This document shows positions 1 through 11,035 of a DNA stretch of 33,411 nt, piece after piece (the stretch's first letter is position 1; each line of letters begins with the position of its first letter). The DNA lies in the NCBI GenBank assembly GCA_030682475.1, contig JAUXOA010000088.1, forward strand, positions 1 through 33,411. Direction: 5' to 3'. The notes below the pieces were generated by a model. That model was given only the letters and a program-made list of their open reading frames with translations. It was not told where the DNA came from and did no database searches. Made by a program: the position numbers and the translations under genes. This DNA comes from Rhodoferax sp. Its GTDB lineage: Bacteria > Pseudomonadota > Gammaproteobacteria > Burkholderiales > Burkholderiaceae_C.

Positions 1-32
1 CGCTGAATCGCCAGTTAACTGGCGATTCAGCG
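1..32. repeat. 32-bp perfect palindrome
   Basis: Two 16-base arms, CGCTGAATCGCCAGTT and its exact reverse complement, meet with no spacer. It may extend left of the window. It lies inside an open frame that stops at 63-65, so it is not simply an intergenic terminator, and no T-run follows it. It could be a cruciform or hairpin near the end of a mobile element, or a dyad binding site. Confidence 0.85.
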
Positions 33-122
33 CGAACACCCAGCAATCAGGAAACCATCAAGTAAGCTTGCAAACTTCGGGCTTCTGGAAAATTGATTGG
101 TACGGGGATTGGGGGCAGGTCA
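1..122. mobile_element. Probable right end of an insertion sequence inserted in lemA
   Basis: The sequence reads as non-lemA DNA until base 122 and as lemA from base 123. The last bases before the junction read GGGGGCAGGTCA, so the element would end in CA. On the other strand it would begin TGACCTGCCCCC, which suits the TG...CA termini of IS3-family and related elements. An open frame enters at base 3, has no stop for 20 codons and ends at TAA 63-65; it could be a transposase C-terminus. The first 32 bases are a perfect palindrome. No transposase domain is visible because the window starts here, so the mobile-element call is inference. Confidence 0.4.
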
Positions 123-215
123 ATGGTGTTCAGCTACCCGCCCAAACCTACTTTCGCAGTGCAGAACGAAGCGGCTATCGCCACTCCGCCGGTAGTTGAT
201 TTCAACAAGAAGTAG
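123..215 (+). pseudogene. lemA: 3' fragment of lemA (last 30 codons)
   Basis: From base 123 the frame reads MVFSYPPKPTF...NEAAIATPPVVDFNKK and stops at TAG 213-215. This resembles the C-terminus of LemA proteins, with a GF.PKP.F segment followed by NEA.I..PP.VDF. LemA is a membrane-anchored helical protein whose gene commonly precedes TPM-domain genes, which is the arrangement here. The same frame upstream of 123 does not look like LemA and reaches a stop at 63-65. The coding sequence therefore appears cut at this junction, probably by an inserted element. The N-terminal part may lie beyond the window or be lost. Confidence 0.65.
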
Positions 216-243
216 TGCTGCGCTGGCACGTCCGGTGAAACCC

Positions 244-1173
244 ATGTCCCTGCTGCAACGGCTGCCAGATCGGCGGTTGGTTTTGGGCCGCTGGCTGCTT
301 GGCTTGGGCTGGGGGCTGCTGTTGGCGCTCTCGCCGGCCATGGCGCAACTGGCGGTTCCGGCGCTGACCTCTCATGTCGTTGACACCACAGGCACCCTGG
401 GCGCAGAGCAGGTGCAGCAACTGGAGAGCAAACTCAAGGCTTTTGAGCAAGACCGTGGCGCGCAAATTGTGTTGTTGCTGGTGCCCACTACACAACCCGA
501 GGACATTGCCAGTTACGCCAACCGGGTGGCCAACAGTTGGAAAGTCGGCCGCAAGGACATTGGCGATGGTTTGCTGGTGATCGTGGCCAAAGAGGAGCGC
601 AAAGTCCGCATCGAAGTCGCCAAAACGCTGGAAGGGGCGATTCCCGACCTGGCGGCCAGGCGCATCATTGACCAAGCCATCACACCGCGCTTCAGGCAGG
701 GTGACTTCGCCGGGGGGCTGGACGCCGCCGTGGATCAGATCATGGCGCGCATCAGTGGCGAAGCCTTGCCGACGCCCAGCTCTGAGCCGGATCGGGGCAA
801 GGCCGGGTTTCAATGGATGGATCTGGCTATCTTTGTGTTCTTTGCCGTCCCCGTGCTGGGTGCGGTAGCACGCAACATCCTGGGCCCCAAACTGGGCCCA
901 TTGGCGACCGGTGGCGCCATTGGTGCGCTCGCGCTATTTATCACCTCCAGCCTGCTGATCGCCGGCCTGGCGGCTGTCGTGGCACTTTTATTTACACTTT
1001 TCTCCAGCTTTGCGCGCAGTTCCGGCGGCACCGGATGGGGTTCGGGCAGCGCAGGCGGCTGGAGTTCTGGCGCTGGCGCAGGAGGTTTTGGAGGGGGCAG
1101 AGGTGGAAGTGGTGGTTTTAGCTCGGGTGGGGGTGGCGATTTTGGTGGCGGCGGTGCCTCGGGAGACTGGTGA
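244..1173 (+). CDS. TPM-domain membrane protein with glycine-rich tail (YgcG family)
   Basis: A 309-residue protein of the TPM (YgcG) family, usually found next to lemA. The family's role is poorly defined; photosystem-repair and phosphatase activities have been reported for plant relatives. An N-terminal signal segment (about residues 14-35, ending SPAMAQ) precedes a TPM domain at about 38-175, containing VVDTTGTL and DIGDGLLVIVAKEERKVRIEV. Hydrophobic segments follow at about 195-215 and 225-255. The tail is almost entirely Gly/Ser/Ala, ends GGGGASGDW, and is typical of the family. I chose ATG 244 over the in-frame TTG at 196 because it sits 28 bases after the lemA stop and gives a normal signal peptide. 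The stop overlaps the next start as TGATG, so the two genes are probably co-translated. Confidence 0.85.
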   Translation: MSLLQRLPDRRLVLGRWLLGLGWGLLLALSPAMAQLAVPALTSHVVDTTGTLGAEQVQQLESKLKAFEQDRGAQIVLLLVPTTQPEDIASYANRVANSWKVGRKDIGDGLLVIVAKEERKVRIEVAKTLEGAIPDLAARRIIDQAITPRFRQGDFAGGLDAAVDQIMARISGEALPTPSSEPDRGKAGFQWMDLAIFVFFAVPVLGAVARNILGPKLGPLATGGAIGALALFITSSLLIAGLAAVVALLFTLFSSFARSSGGTGWGSGSAGGWSSGAGAGGFGGGRGGSGGFSSGGGGDFGGGGASGDW

Positions 1174-1694
1174 TGTTGAGCCGTATCAAAAGAATTCTCA
1201 AGTACCGTTGGCTGGAGGCGTCCACCATCCGCAGCGCCATTGCGCCAGACCTGCTGCAACGACTACAGCAACGGGTGGCCGCCAGCGAACGCCGTCACAG
1301 CGGTGAAATCCGCATCTATGTCGAGGCCGGCTTGCCCATGAGTTACCTCTGGACTGATGCGCCAACGCGCCACATCACCCGCCAGCGGGCGCTGGCCCTG
1401 TTTGGCAAACTTCGCGTCTGGGACACGGCCAACAACAATGGCGTTCTGATTTACCTGCTGCTGGCCGAGCACACCATTGAGCTGGTGGCCGACCGGGGCC
1501 TCAACGAGTTGGTGGCGCCGCCGGTCTGGCAGGCCATGGTTTCACGCATGAGCGCCGCGTTCCAGCGCGGGCATTTCGAGGATGGCCTGACGCAGGCGCT
1601 GGAGGAAGTGTCCGCCCTGTTGGTTCAGCATTTCCCGTTGGGGGTGGGAGAGGCGAACCCGAACGAGCTGCCGGATGCACCGATATTGAGTTGA
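1173..1694 (+). CDS. Second TPM-domain protein
   Basis: A 173-residue protein with a TPM-like domain at about 25-155. Recognisable segments are RHSGEIRIYVEAGLP, a GVLIYLLLAEHTIELVADRGL strand pair, and a C-terminal FEDGLTQALEEVSALL helix. It lacks the signal peptide and glycine tail of the preceding gene, so it is probably cytoplasmic or peripherally attached. It begins in the TGATG overlap with the upstream stop. The lemA, TPM, TPM order is common in betaproteobacteria. No catalytic function can be assigned from the sequence. Confidence 0.85.
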   Translation: MLSRIKRILKYRWLEASTIRSAIAPDLLQRLQQRVAASERRHSGEIRIYVEAGLPMSYLWTDAPTRHITRQRALALFGKLRVWDTANNNGVLIYLLLAEHTIELVADRGLNELVAPPVWQAMVSRMSAAFQRGHFEDGLTQALEEVSALLVQHFPLGVGEANPNELPDAPILS

Positions 1695-1702
1695 GTCCGG
1701 TC

Positions 1703-1762
1703 GGGCTTGAATGACAAAGTGGCCTGAATCAGCCAGCGGCCCGTCGAACAGCCATCAAGCCC
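1703..1762. other. Weak inverted repeat between convergent genes
   Basis: GGGCTTGA at 1703-1710 and its exact complement at 1755-1762 flank a 44-base loop, which itself holds a small TGGC/GCCA dyad. It lies between the convergent TPM gene and atpC. No T-run is present, so it could at best be a weak or Rho-assisted termination region. Confidence 0.25.
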
Positions 1763-1773
1763 TTGGTCTTCAA

Positions 1774-4563
<2,790 letters not shown>

Positions 4564-4595
4564 ATCGGAGTCCTTCGCTGTTACTTAAGGTGGCC

Positions 4596-6149
4596 TTAAG
4601 CGAATGACTTCTTGAAGGCAGCGATGGCGGCGTTCAATTCAGCCTCGGCGTCTTTGTCCATCGCCTTGTCGGCTTCGAGCTTGGCCAACAGCGCTGCATG
4701 TTTGTCTTTCAGATAGCCATGCAGACCATGCTCGAAAGACAGCATCTTGTTGACAGCGATATCGTCCAGGAAGCCCTTGTTCACGGCAAACAGCGTGGCG
4801 CCCATCAAGGAAATAGGCAGCGGGCTGTACTGCGCCTGCTTGAGCAATTCGGTGACACGGGCGCCGCGGTCGAGCTGCTTGCGGGTGGCCTCGTCCAGAT
4901 CGGAAGCGAACTGCGCGAACGCGGCCAACTCACGGTACTGGGCCAGGTCGGTACGGATGCCGCCGGACAGGTTCTTGATCAGTTTGGTCTGTGCCGCACC
5001 ACCAACGCGCGACACGGAAATACCGGCGTTGATGGCAGGGCGAATACCCGCATTGAAGAGCGAAGTTTCCAGGAAAATCTGGCCATCGGTGATCGAGATC
5101 ACATTGGTTGGCACAAAAGCCGACACGTCACCCGCTTGCGTTTCAATGATGGGCAGTGCCGTCAGTGAACCGGTCTGGCCCTTGATGGCACCTTGGGTGA
5201 AGTCTTCAACATATTTCTCGTTCACGCGGGCGGCACGCTCGAGCAGACGGCTGTGGAGATAAAACACATCGCCGGGGTAGGCTTCACGGCCCGGCGGGCG
5301 GCGCAGCAGCAAGGACAACTGACGGTAGGCCACGGCTTGTTTCGACAGATCGTCATACACAATCAGGGCGTCTTCGCCGCGATCGCGGAAATATTCGCCC
5401 ATGGTGCAGCCAGAGTAGGCTGACACATACTGCATGGCGGCTGACTCGGCCGCGGTAGCGGCGACCACAATGGTGTACGCCATCGCACCGGCCTGTTCCA
5501 GCGCGCGCACCACGTTTTTGACGCTTGATGCCTTCTGGCCAATTGCGACATAAACGCAGGTCATTTTCTGACCCTTCTGGTTGATGATGGCATCAATGGC
5601 GACAGCGGTTTTACCGGTCTGGCGGTCACCGATGATCAACTCGCGCTGACCGCGACCGACCGGCACCATGGAGTCAATCGACTTCAGGCCGGTTTGCATC
5701 GGCTGGCTCACGGATTGACGTGCAATCACGCCCGGCGCCACTTTTTCGATCACGTCAGTCATCTTGGCGTTGATCGGGCCTTTGCCGTCAATCGGCTGGC
5801 CCAGGGCATTGACCACGCGGCCTTTGAGCTCGGGGCCGACCGGCACTTCCAGAATACGACCCGTGCATTTGACGGTGTCGCCTTCGGAGATGTGCTCGTA
5901 CTCGCCCAGAATCACGGAGCCGACCGAGTCACGCTCCAGGTTCAGGGCCAGACCGTAGGTCGGGAGACCATCGCTGCCGGCCGGGAATTCGAGCATCTCG
6001 CCCTGCATCACATCGGACAATCCATGAATGCGGCAAATACCGTCAGTCACCGACACCACGGTACCCTGATTGCGAATGTTGACGCTGGCGGACAGGCCTT
6101 CAATACGGCTCTTGATCAGTTCAGAAATTTCTGCGGGATTGAGTTGCAT
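4596..6149 (-). CDS. atpA: ATP synthase F1 alpha subunit
   Basis: This 517-residue subunit forms the non-catalytic nucleotide sites and supplies the arginine finger to beta. The P-loop GDRQTGKT is at 174-181. The signature [11 protein letters not shown] places the arginine finger at Arg381. The N-terminal segment [17 protein letters not shown] binds delta. A strong AAGGAAAGAG ribosome-binding site precedes ATG 6149. Length and motifs are normal. Confidence 0.99.
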   Translation of the reverse strand: MQLNPAEISELIKSRIEGLSASVNIRNQGTVVSVTDGICRIHGLSDVMQGEMLEFPAGSDGLPTYGLALNLERDSVGSVILGEYEHISEGDTVKCTGRILEVPVGPELKGRVVNALGQPIDGKGPINAKMTDVIEKVAPGVIARQSVSQPMQTGLKSIDSMVPVGRGQRELIIGDRQTGKTAVAIDAIINQKGQKMTCVYVAIGQKASSVKNVVRALEQAGAMAYTIVVAATAAESAAMQYVSAYSGCTMGEYFRDRGEDALIVYDDLSKQAVAYRQLSLLLRRPPGREAYPGDVFYLHSRLLERAARVNEKYVEDFTQGAIKGQTGSLTALPIIETQAGDVSAFVPTNVISITDGQIFLETSLFNAGIRPAINAGISVSRVGGAAQTKLIKNLSGGIRTDLAQYRELAAFAQFASDLDEATRKQLDRGARVTELLKQAQYSPLPISLMGATLFAVNKGFLDDIAVNKMLSFEHGLHGYLKDKHAALLAKLEADKAMDKDAEAELNAAIAAFKKSFA

Positions 6150-6199
6150 GACTCTTTCCTTCTTTCGTTAATTGGGCCTGCCAACCAGGGGCTTGCGCC

Positions 6200-6730
6200 T
6201 CAAGCTGACAAGGCCATTTTCATTTGTTCCAGACGGGCTTTGACAGAAGCGTCAAGAACCTCATCACCCACCACCACGCGAATGCCGCCGATCAATTCGG
6301 GTTGCAATTGGACCGACACATTGAGCTTGCGAGCGAAGCGTTTTTCCAGCGTTGCGGCCACATCGGCCAGTGCTGCGCTGTCAATCGCGAACGCGCTGTA
6401 CACCACGGCGTCAGACGAGCCACTTTTGGCATTCTTCAGCACATGAAACTGGGCCGCAATTTCCGGCAAAGCACGCAAGCGCCGGTTTTCAATCACGGTG
6501 CGCAGGAAGTTCTTGGCCATCTCCGGCAAAGCCACCTGGGCCACGCCGACAATCACGTCAAACACCTGAGCCGCCGTGACCTTGGGGTCGTCGGAGAATT
6601 GTTGCAATTGCGGGTTTTTCGCAATTTCGTTCAACGCTTCAACCCAGACCGCCGCCGCATCCAAGTCGGACGCCGCCGCCTTGAATAAGGCTTCGGCATA
6701 AGGCCGGGCAATAGTGGCAAGTTCAGCCAT
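6200..6730 (-). CDS. atpH: ATP synthase F1 delta subunit
   Basis: This 176-residue protein joins F1 to the peripheral b-subunit stalk. The N-terminal helical bundle starts [19 protein letters not shown], the standard delta/OSCP signature. The C-terminal beta region contains [28 protein letters not shown], of which IGGIRV and D.S are the family signature. It starts 8 bases after the atpF stop. Confidence 0.98.
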   Translation of the reverse strand: MAELATIARPYAEALFKAAASDLDAAAVWVEALNEIAKNPQLQQFSDDPKVTAAQVFDVIVGVAQVALPEMAKNFLRTVIENRRLRALPEIAAQFHVLKNAKSGSSDAVVYSAFAIDSAALADVAATLEKRFARKLNVSVQLQPELIGGIRVVVGDEVLDASVKARLEQMKMALSA

Positions 6731-6738
6731 GGTTGTCC

Positions 6739-7209
6739 TTACAGCTCAGTCTTCAAACGGCCAAGCAAATCAGCATGGACGCCGGCATTGACTTCCCTAA
6801 GGAGAATCTGCTCGGCCCCCTTGACCGCCAGCGCCGCCACCTGCTCACGCAGTGCTTCGCGCGCCTTGACGGTTTGCTGTTCAGCTTCAACCCTGGCAGC
6901 AGCAATGATCTTGCTGCCTTCCTCGGTTGCTTTTAATTTGGCTTCTTCAACCATGGCCTGACCCCGACGCTCGGCATCCGCCAGGCGGGCCGTTGTCTCA
7001 GCCCGCGACTTGGCCAATTCAGCCTCCCCCCGCTTGTTGGCAGAGGAGAGTTCGGATTTGGCTTGGTCGGCAGCCGCGAGGCCGGCGGCGATTTTGCTGG
7101 CACGCTCATCCAATGCAGCCGCGATAGGCGGCCACACGAATTTCATCGTGAACAGCACCAGCAATGCGAAGACGATGGCTTGCGCCACCAGAGTTCCATT
7201 AATGTTCAC
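6739..7209 (-). CDS. atpF: ATP synthase Fo b subunit
   Basis: This 156-residue peripheral-stalk subunit has one membrane helix (about 6-26, [21 protein letters not shown]). A long charged coiled coil, rich in Ala, Glu, Lys and Arg, runs almost to the C-terminus, where it contacts delta. The start is GTG 7209 (NINGTL after Met), supported by a good AGGGAG about 10 bases upstream. No duplicated b' gene is present. Confidence 0.97.
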   Translation of the reverse strand: MNINGTLVAQAIVFALLVLFTMKFVWPPIAAALDERASKIAAGLAAADQAKSELSSANKRGEAELAKSRAETTARLADAERRGQAMVEEAKLKATEEGSKIIAAARVEAEQQTVKAREALREQVAALAVKGAEQILLREVNAGVHADLLGRLKTEL

Positions 7210-7246
7210 AGTAAATCTCCCTTAAGCGGGGTATTGCAGGCGGCGC

Positions 7247-7522
<276 letters not shown>

Positions 7523-7559
7523 TTAAGAAACTAAAAAACAAAACCAAACTTAACCCAAA

Positions 7560-8444
7560 TCAATGCGCGTCATGCGCCTGCCCGATGTAGACCAAAGTCA
7601 ACATCATGAACACAAAAGCCTGCAGGATAATGATCAGGATGTGGAACACGGCCCACGCCCATCCCGCCACCACATGCAGCAGCAACAACGCCAGGTTCGA
7701 TGGCTCAAACGACAGCGCCCAGGCACCACCGAGCAGGGCGATCAACATGAACAGCAACTCACCCGCGTACATATTGCCGAACAGCCGCATTCCATGCGAG
7801 ACGGTTTTCGCAACAAATTCCATGATCTGCATCGCGAAATTCGCGATACCGAGCAACACCGCAAACAGGGGGTTCTTGCTGGTTCCGAAGGGTGCGCATA
7901 CCAATTCGTGGGCCCAGCCGCCGACACCCTTGATCTTGATATTGTAGAAAAGGCAGATCAACAAAACCGACACCGACAGGCCCATCGTCACAGAGAGGTC
8001 AGCGGTGGGCACCACGCGCAAATAGGCGTGACTCGGATCGCCCCCGGCAGCGCCATAAATCCATTTCCACACCTCGGGCAACAGATCGACCGGCAGCAAG
8101 TCCATGGCGTTGAGCAGAATGATCCACACAAACACCGTGAGCGCCAAAGGAGCGACCATTTTGCGGCTGCCCGCATTGTGAACAATTGACTTGGCCTGCG
8201 CATCGACCATTTCGATCAGAATTTCAACCGCCGCCTGAAAACGGCCCGGCACGCCGGATGTGGCACGACGCGCTGCCTTCCAGAGAAAGAAGGTACCCAG
8301 CACACCCAGCAGCATTGAGAAAAGAAGGGAATCGATGTTGAAGACGGAGAAATCAACGATTTCAGTCTGCGGCTTGTTTTGCCAATGCGTCAGGTGGTGA
8401 ACAATATAGTCACTGGCTGACGGCGCGTTTGCTTCTGCGGACAT
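7560..8444 (-). CDS. atpB: ATP synthase Fo a subunit
   Basis: This 294-residue integral membrane protein forms the two proton half-channels next to the c ring. Five to six hydrophobic segments are visible. The essential arginine lies in the conserved SHGMRLFGNMYAGE segment, followed by LLLLHVVAGWAWAVFHILI. The N-terminal stretch of about 70 residues, including the SDYIVHHLTHWQN motif, is typical of the beta- and gammaproteobacterial form. It begins 10 bases after atpI. Confidence 0.98.
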   Translation of the reverse strand: MSAEANAPSASDYIVHHLTHWQNKPQTEIVDFSVFNIDSLLFSMLLGVLGTFFLWKAARRATSGVPGRFQAAVEILIEMVDAQAKSIVHNAGSRKMVAPLALTVFVWIILLNAMDLLPVDLLPEVWKWIYGAAGGDPSHAYLRVVPTADLSVTMGLSVSVLLICLFYNIKIKGVGGWAHELVCAPFGTSKNPLFAVLLGIANFAMQIMEFVAKTVSHGMRLFGNMYAGELLFMLIALLGGAWALSFEPSNLALLLLHVVAGWAWAVFHILIIILQAFVFMMLTLVYIGQAHDAH

Positions 8445-8454
8445 GGTTAAATCT

Positions 8455-8970
8455 TTATTTTCGTTTTCGTTTCGGGCGCATCAAAAGCGCCACCCAATAC
8501 ACATTCAGGGTCACCATCAGGCCGATCAGCATCGCCAACCAGTCCAGCTCTGCCACCAGTTGCGGGGCCGCAAAAAGCATCCCGACACTGGCAGCAATCT
8601 TGACCGCTTCCCATAAAAAGAACCCAAACACCGCAGCACCTGCATTCATGGAAGACAGCTTGCTGGTCAACCCGCGCGCAAACAGCGCCGCCGGGATCAC
8701 AACCGCCAGCGCGCCGTAGAACGCCGACCAGCCCACATTGAGTCTTCCGGTCAAAGCCCAGGCGGCACATGCCACCAGAACACCGACCAGCAACTGCACT
8801 AACAGAATTTCCCACGGGGATACCGAAGGATTCGCGTCACGCAGCTTTTGGGCTTCTTCACGGGTTAAGGGCTTGAAACCCTCGTCCCTCACATCATCTT
8901 CCACATCAACCTTGCGAGTAGCCGCCCGAGTTACCGGGATGGCTGCCGAAGGTGTCATTTTTTGCATCAC
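8455..8970 (-). CDS. atpI: ATP synthase protein I (AtpI)
   Basis: This protein of about 171 residues is first in the atp operon. AtpI is a non-structural membrane protein implicated in c-ring assembly or Mg2+ handling. About 60 charged N-terminal residues (KVDVEDDVRDEGFKPLTREEAQ) precede four membrane segments at roughly 55-70, 75-95, 108-128 and 135-160. The start is uncertain: GTG 8970, ATG 8967 and ATG 8958 are all in frame and none has a clear Shine-Dalgarno. Family assignment relies mainly on position and topology. Confidence 0.85.
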   Translation of the reverse strand: MMQKMTPSAAIPVTRAATRKVDVEDDVRDEGFKPLTREEAQKLRDANPSVSPWEILLVQLLVGVLVACAAWALTGRLNVGWSAFYGALAVVIPAALFARGLTSKLSSMNAGAAVFGFFLWEAVKIAASVGMLFAAPQLVAELDWLAMLIGLMVTLNVYWVALLMRPKRKRK

Positions 8971-9047
8971 AAATTACGGGAAGGTTACAAGGCCCATTAT
9001 CAAACGATTAGCCAGCGACTACACCGCAACACTTAGCAAAGCCTTGG

Positions 9048-9053
9048 ATTATA
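9048..9053 (-). promoter_or_regulatory. Candidate -10 box for the atp operon
   Basis: A perfect TATAAT hexamer lies on the minus strand about 78-83 bases upstream of atpI. No good -35 is seen at 16-18 bases; the nearest fair match, TTCCGA, is 20 bases away. Its position between two divergent genes suits the operon promoter. Confidence 0.35.
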
Positions 9054-9143
9054 TACGTAGAAACCCGTATGCATCGGAACACTCCCTGTGGACGCAGCGA
9101 TAATTGGCGAAACCCGACAGATGTCGGTCACACCGGCAACCCC

Positions 9144-9734
9144 ATGAGCCAGCGCAAACAAGCATCCGACCGCCCCACCAAAGAGCGGCCCAAAGCACGC
9201 TGGAGCGACCGCTTCACGCGCGGGTTCAGCCGCGAAACACTGGCGGCCCACCCCTGGCTCAAGCCCGTGGCGCATCACCTGCAGGAGCCCGGACTCTGGC
9301 ATATGCAGCACGAAGCGGTGGCCCGCGGGGTGGCGATCGGCCTGTTCTGGGCGTTTGCGTTGCCGGTCGCCCAGATCCTGGTGGCAGCAGCCCATTGCAT
9401 CTGGTGGCGCGGCAACATCCCGGTGGCCGCCGGGGTGACGCTGATCACCAACCCGTTCACCATCGGCTTCTGGCTCTGGCTGGCCTATCAGCTGGGTCAC
9501 CTGATTCTGGGCGTGGCACCCCACGAAATCGCGGTGGGCAACGCGGCGCTTGAAGCCGTTTCGTCCGGCGGCGGGTTCGATGCACTGGCGTGGCTGGAAC
9601 GCTTTGGCTGGCCCGCCGTGCTCGGCATGGCCATTTTTTCAGTCGTCGGCTCAGCCAGCGGATATATCCTGGTCAAACTGATCTGGCGCTGGCGCGTCTG
9701 GTTCAAGCGGCGCGCCCGGCGCAACGGCAGATAA
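9144..9734 (+). CDS. DUF2062 membrane protein
   Basis: A 196-residue protein of the DUF2062 family, whose function is unknown. A basic N-terminal third contains PWLKPVAHHLQEPGLWHM. It is followed by the family hallmark ARGVAIGLFWAFALPV and by ITNPFTIGFWLWLAYQLG, the conserved NP...T segment. A final membrane helix at about 155-180 precedes an Arg-rich cytoplasmic tail. About four membrane helices are expected. ATG 9144 is preferred to an earlier in-frame start at 9069 because homologues begin near this point and the earlier stretch looks non-coding. Confidence 0.85.
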   Translation: MSQRKQASDRPTKERPKARWSDRFTRGFSRETLAAHPWLKPVAHHLQEPGLWHMQHEAVARGVAIGLFWAFALPVAQILVAAAHCIWWRGNIPVAAGVTLITNPFTIGFWLWLAYQLGHLILGVAPHEIAVGNAALEAVSSGGGFDALAWLERFGWPAVLGMAIFSVVGSASGYILVKLIWRWRVWFKRRARRNGR

Positions 9735-9764
9735 ACTTGCGCGACAATAGCCCCCACCCATTTG

Positions 9765-10709
9765 ATGTCCATGATGACCACTTCCAACCCAACTTCCAGC
9801 GCCCAGCTGCCGGCCACGCCTTGCTATTTAAACGGCGAATTTACCGCGCTCAAGGATGCCAAAATCAGTGTGATGGACCGCGGCTTCATCTTCGGTGACG
9901 GCGTCTATGAAGTGGTGCCGGTCTATGGCGGAAAACTGTTCCGTTTTGCCCAGCACATGGCGCGGCTCGAGCGCAGCCTGGCCGAGCTGCGCATCGCCAA
10001 TCCGTTGACCCCTGCCCAATGGACTGAAGTTGCTCTCAAATTAGTAACTGCTTACGCCCACTCCACGGGGGTCAGGGCTGAAAACCTTGACCAGCTGGTG
10101 TACATCCAGATCAGCCGCGGCGTGGCGCTGCGCGACCACGTGATGCTGCCCGACCTGACGCCCACCGTCTTCGTCATGACCAGCACGATGAAGCCACCCA
10201 CGCCAGAGCAGCGCGCGCAGGGCGTGGCCTGCGTCAGCGCCGACGACTTTCGCTGGCGCAAAGCCCATATCAAAAGCACCAGCCTGCTGGGCGCGGTTTT
10301 TGCGCGCCAGATCAGTGCCGATGTGGATGCCGTGGAAACCGTGATGTTCAGGGACGGCTACTTGAGCGAGGCCGCGACCTGCAATGTCTGGGTCGTGCGC
10401 GACGGCAAGGTGCTGGGCCCGCCCAAAGACAATCTGGTGCTCGAAGGCATACGCTACGGTTTGATCGAGGCCATCTGCCGCGAAGCCGGCATCGGCTTTG
10501 AGCTGCGCCGCATCAGCCGCGAAGAAGTATTTAGCGCGGACGAGTTGTTGTTGTCGTCCGCCACCAAGGAAATACTGGCCGTCACCACGCTGGACGGCCA
10601 ACCGGTCGGCAGGGGCCGCCCCGGCCCGGTCTGCGCGCAACTGTACGCCGGCTACCAGCAAGTCAAAGAACAGATGCGGCTGGAGCCGCAGTTGGGCATG
10701 ACAGCTTGA
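9765..10709 (+). CDS. dat: Class IV aminotransferase, D-alanine aminotransferase type
   Basis: A PLP enzyme of about 314 residues in the D-amino-acid/branched-chain transaminase fold family. It would exchange the amino group between a D-amino acid such as D-alanine and a 2-oxo acid. Counting from the TTG just before ATG 9765, RGFIFGDGVYEV is at about 40-51. The Schiff-base lysine is K171 in HIKSTSLLG, and the PLP-contacting glutamate is E203 in GYLSEAATCNVW. Dat is favoured over IlvE by the short length, by Y..QISRG and by linkage to ybeD-lipB, a familiar arrangement in Burkholderiales. Substrate specificity is not certain. Several in-frame ATGs (9765, 9771, 9774) leave the exact start open. 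Confidence 0.85.
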   Translation: MSMMTTSNPTSSAQLPATPCYLNGEFTALKDAKISVMDRGFIFGDGVYEVVPVYGGKLFRFAQHMARLERSLAELRIANPLTPAQWTEVALKLVTAYAHSTGVRAENLDQLVYIQISRGVALRDHVMLPDLTPTVFVMTSTMKPPTPEQRAQGVACVSADDFRWRKAHIKSTSLLGAVFARQISADVDAVETVMFRDGYLSEAATCNVWVVRDGKVLGPPKDNLVLEGIRYGLIEAICREAGIGFELRRISREEVFSADELLLSSATKEILAVTTLDGQPVGRGRPGPVCAQLYAGYQQVKEQMRLEPQLGMTA

Positions 10710-11029
10710 AGCCGCCGGCCGCAAACCCTTCACCTCCTGTGTCCACGCCAACAGCCACTGACCAAGCGCGCAACGAGTCGCTCATTGCGTACCCTTCGCT
10801 GTTCCCGATCAAGGTCATGGGCGTCAAAGTGGACGGCCTGGTGCACGCCATCACCACCATCGCCCACCAGTTCGACCCCACGTTTGATGCCACCACAATC
10901 GCGTTGCGCGAGAGCAAAGGAGGCAAGTACCTGGGCGTGACCATCACCGTCACCGTCACCAGCCGCGAGCAGCTTGACGAGCTGTACCGCACGCTGTCGA
11001 CGCACCCGATGGTGAAAGTGGTGCTGTAA
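10706..11029 (+). CDS. YbeD/DUF493 family protein
   Basis: A small protein (107 residues from TTG 10706, or 96 from GTG 10739) of the YbeD/DUF493 family, an ACT-like fold whose gene commonly sits beside lipB. The conserved body starts at about residue 27 (LIAYPSLFPIKVMG) and ends ELYRTLSTHPMVKVVL. The first 25 residues are Pro- and Thr-rich and not conserved in appearance. TTG 10706 overlaps the upstream stop as TTGA. The molecular role is unknown; a regulatory ligand-binding role in lipoate metabolism is often suggested from context. Confidence 0.85.
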   Translation: MKPPAANPSPPVSTPTATDQARNESLIAYPSLFPIKVMGVKVDGLVHAITTIAHQFDPTFDATTIALRESKGGKYLGVTITVTVTSREQLDELYRTLSTHPMVKVVL

Positions 11030-11035
11030 ACAACC

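Noticed and set aside
1010-1170. Gly/Ser-rich repetitive coding stretch considered as a DNA repeat
   Set aside because: It is the normal low-complexity tail of TPM-domain proteins, with no exact repeat unit.
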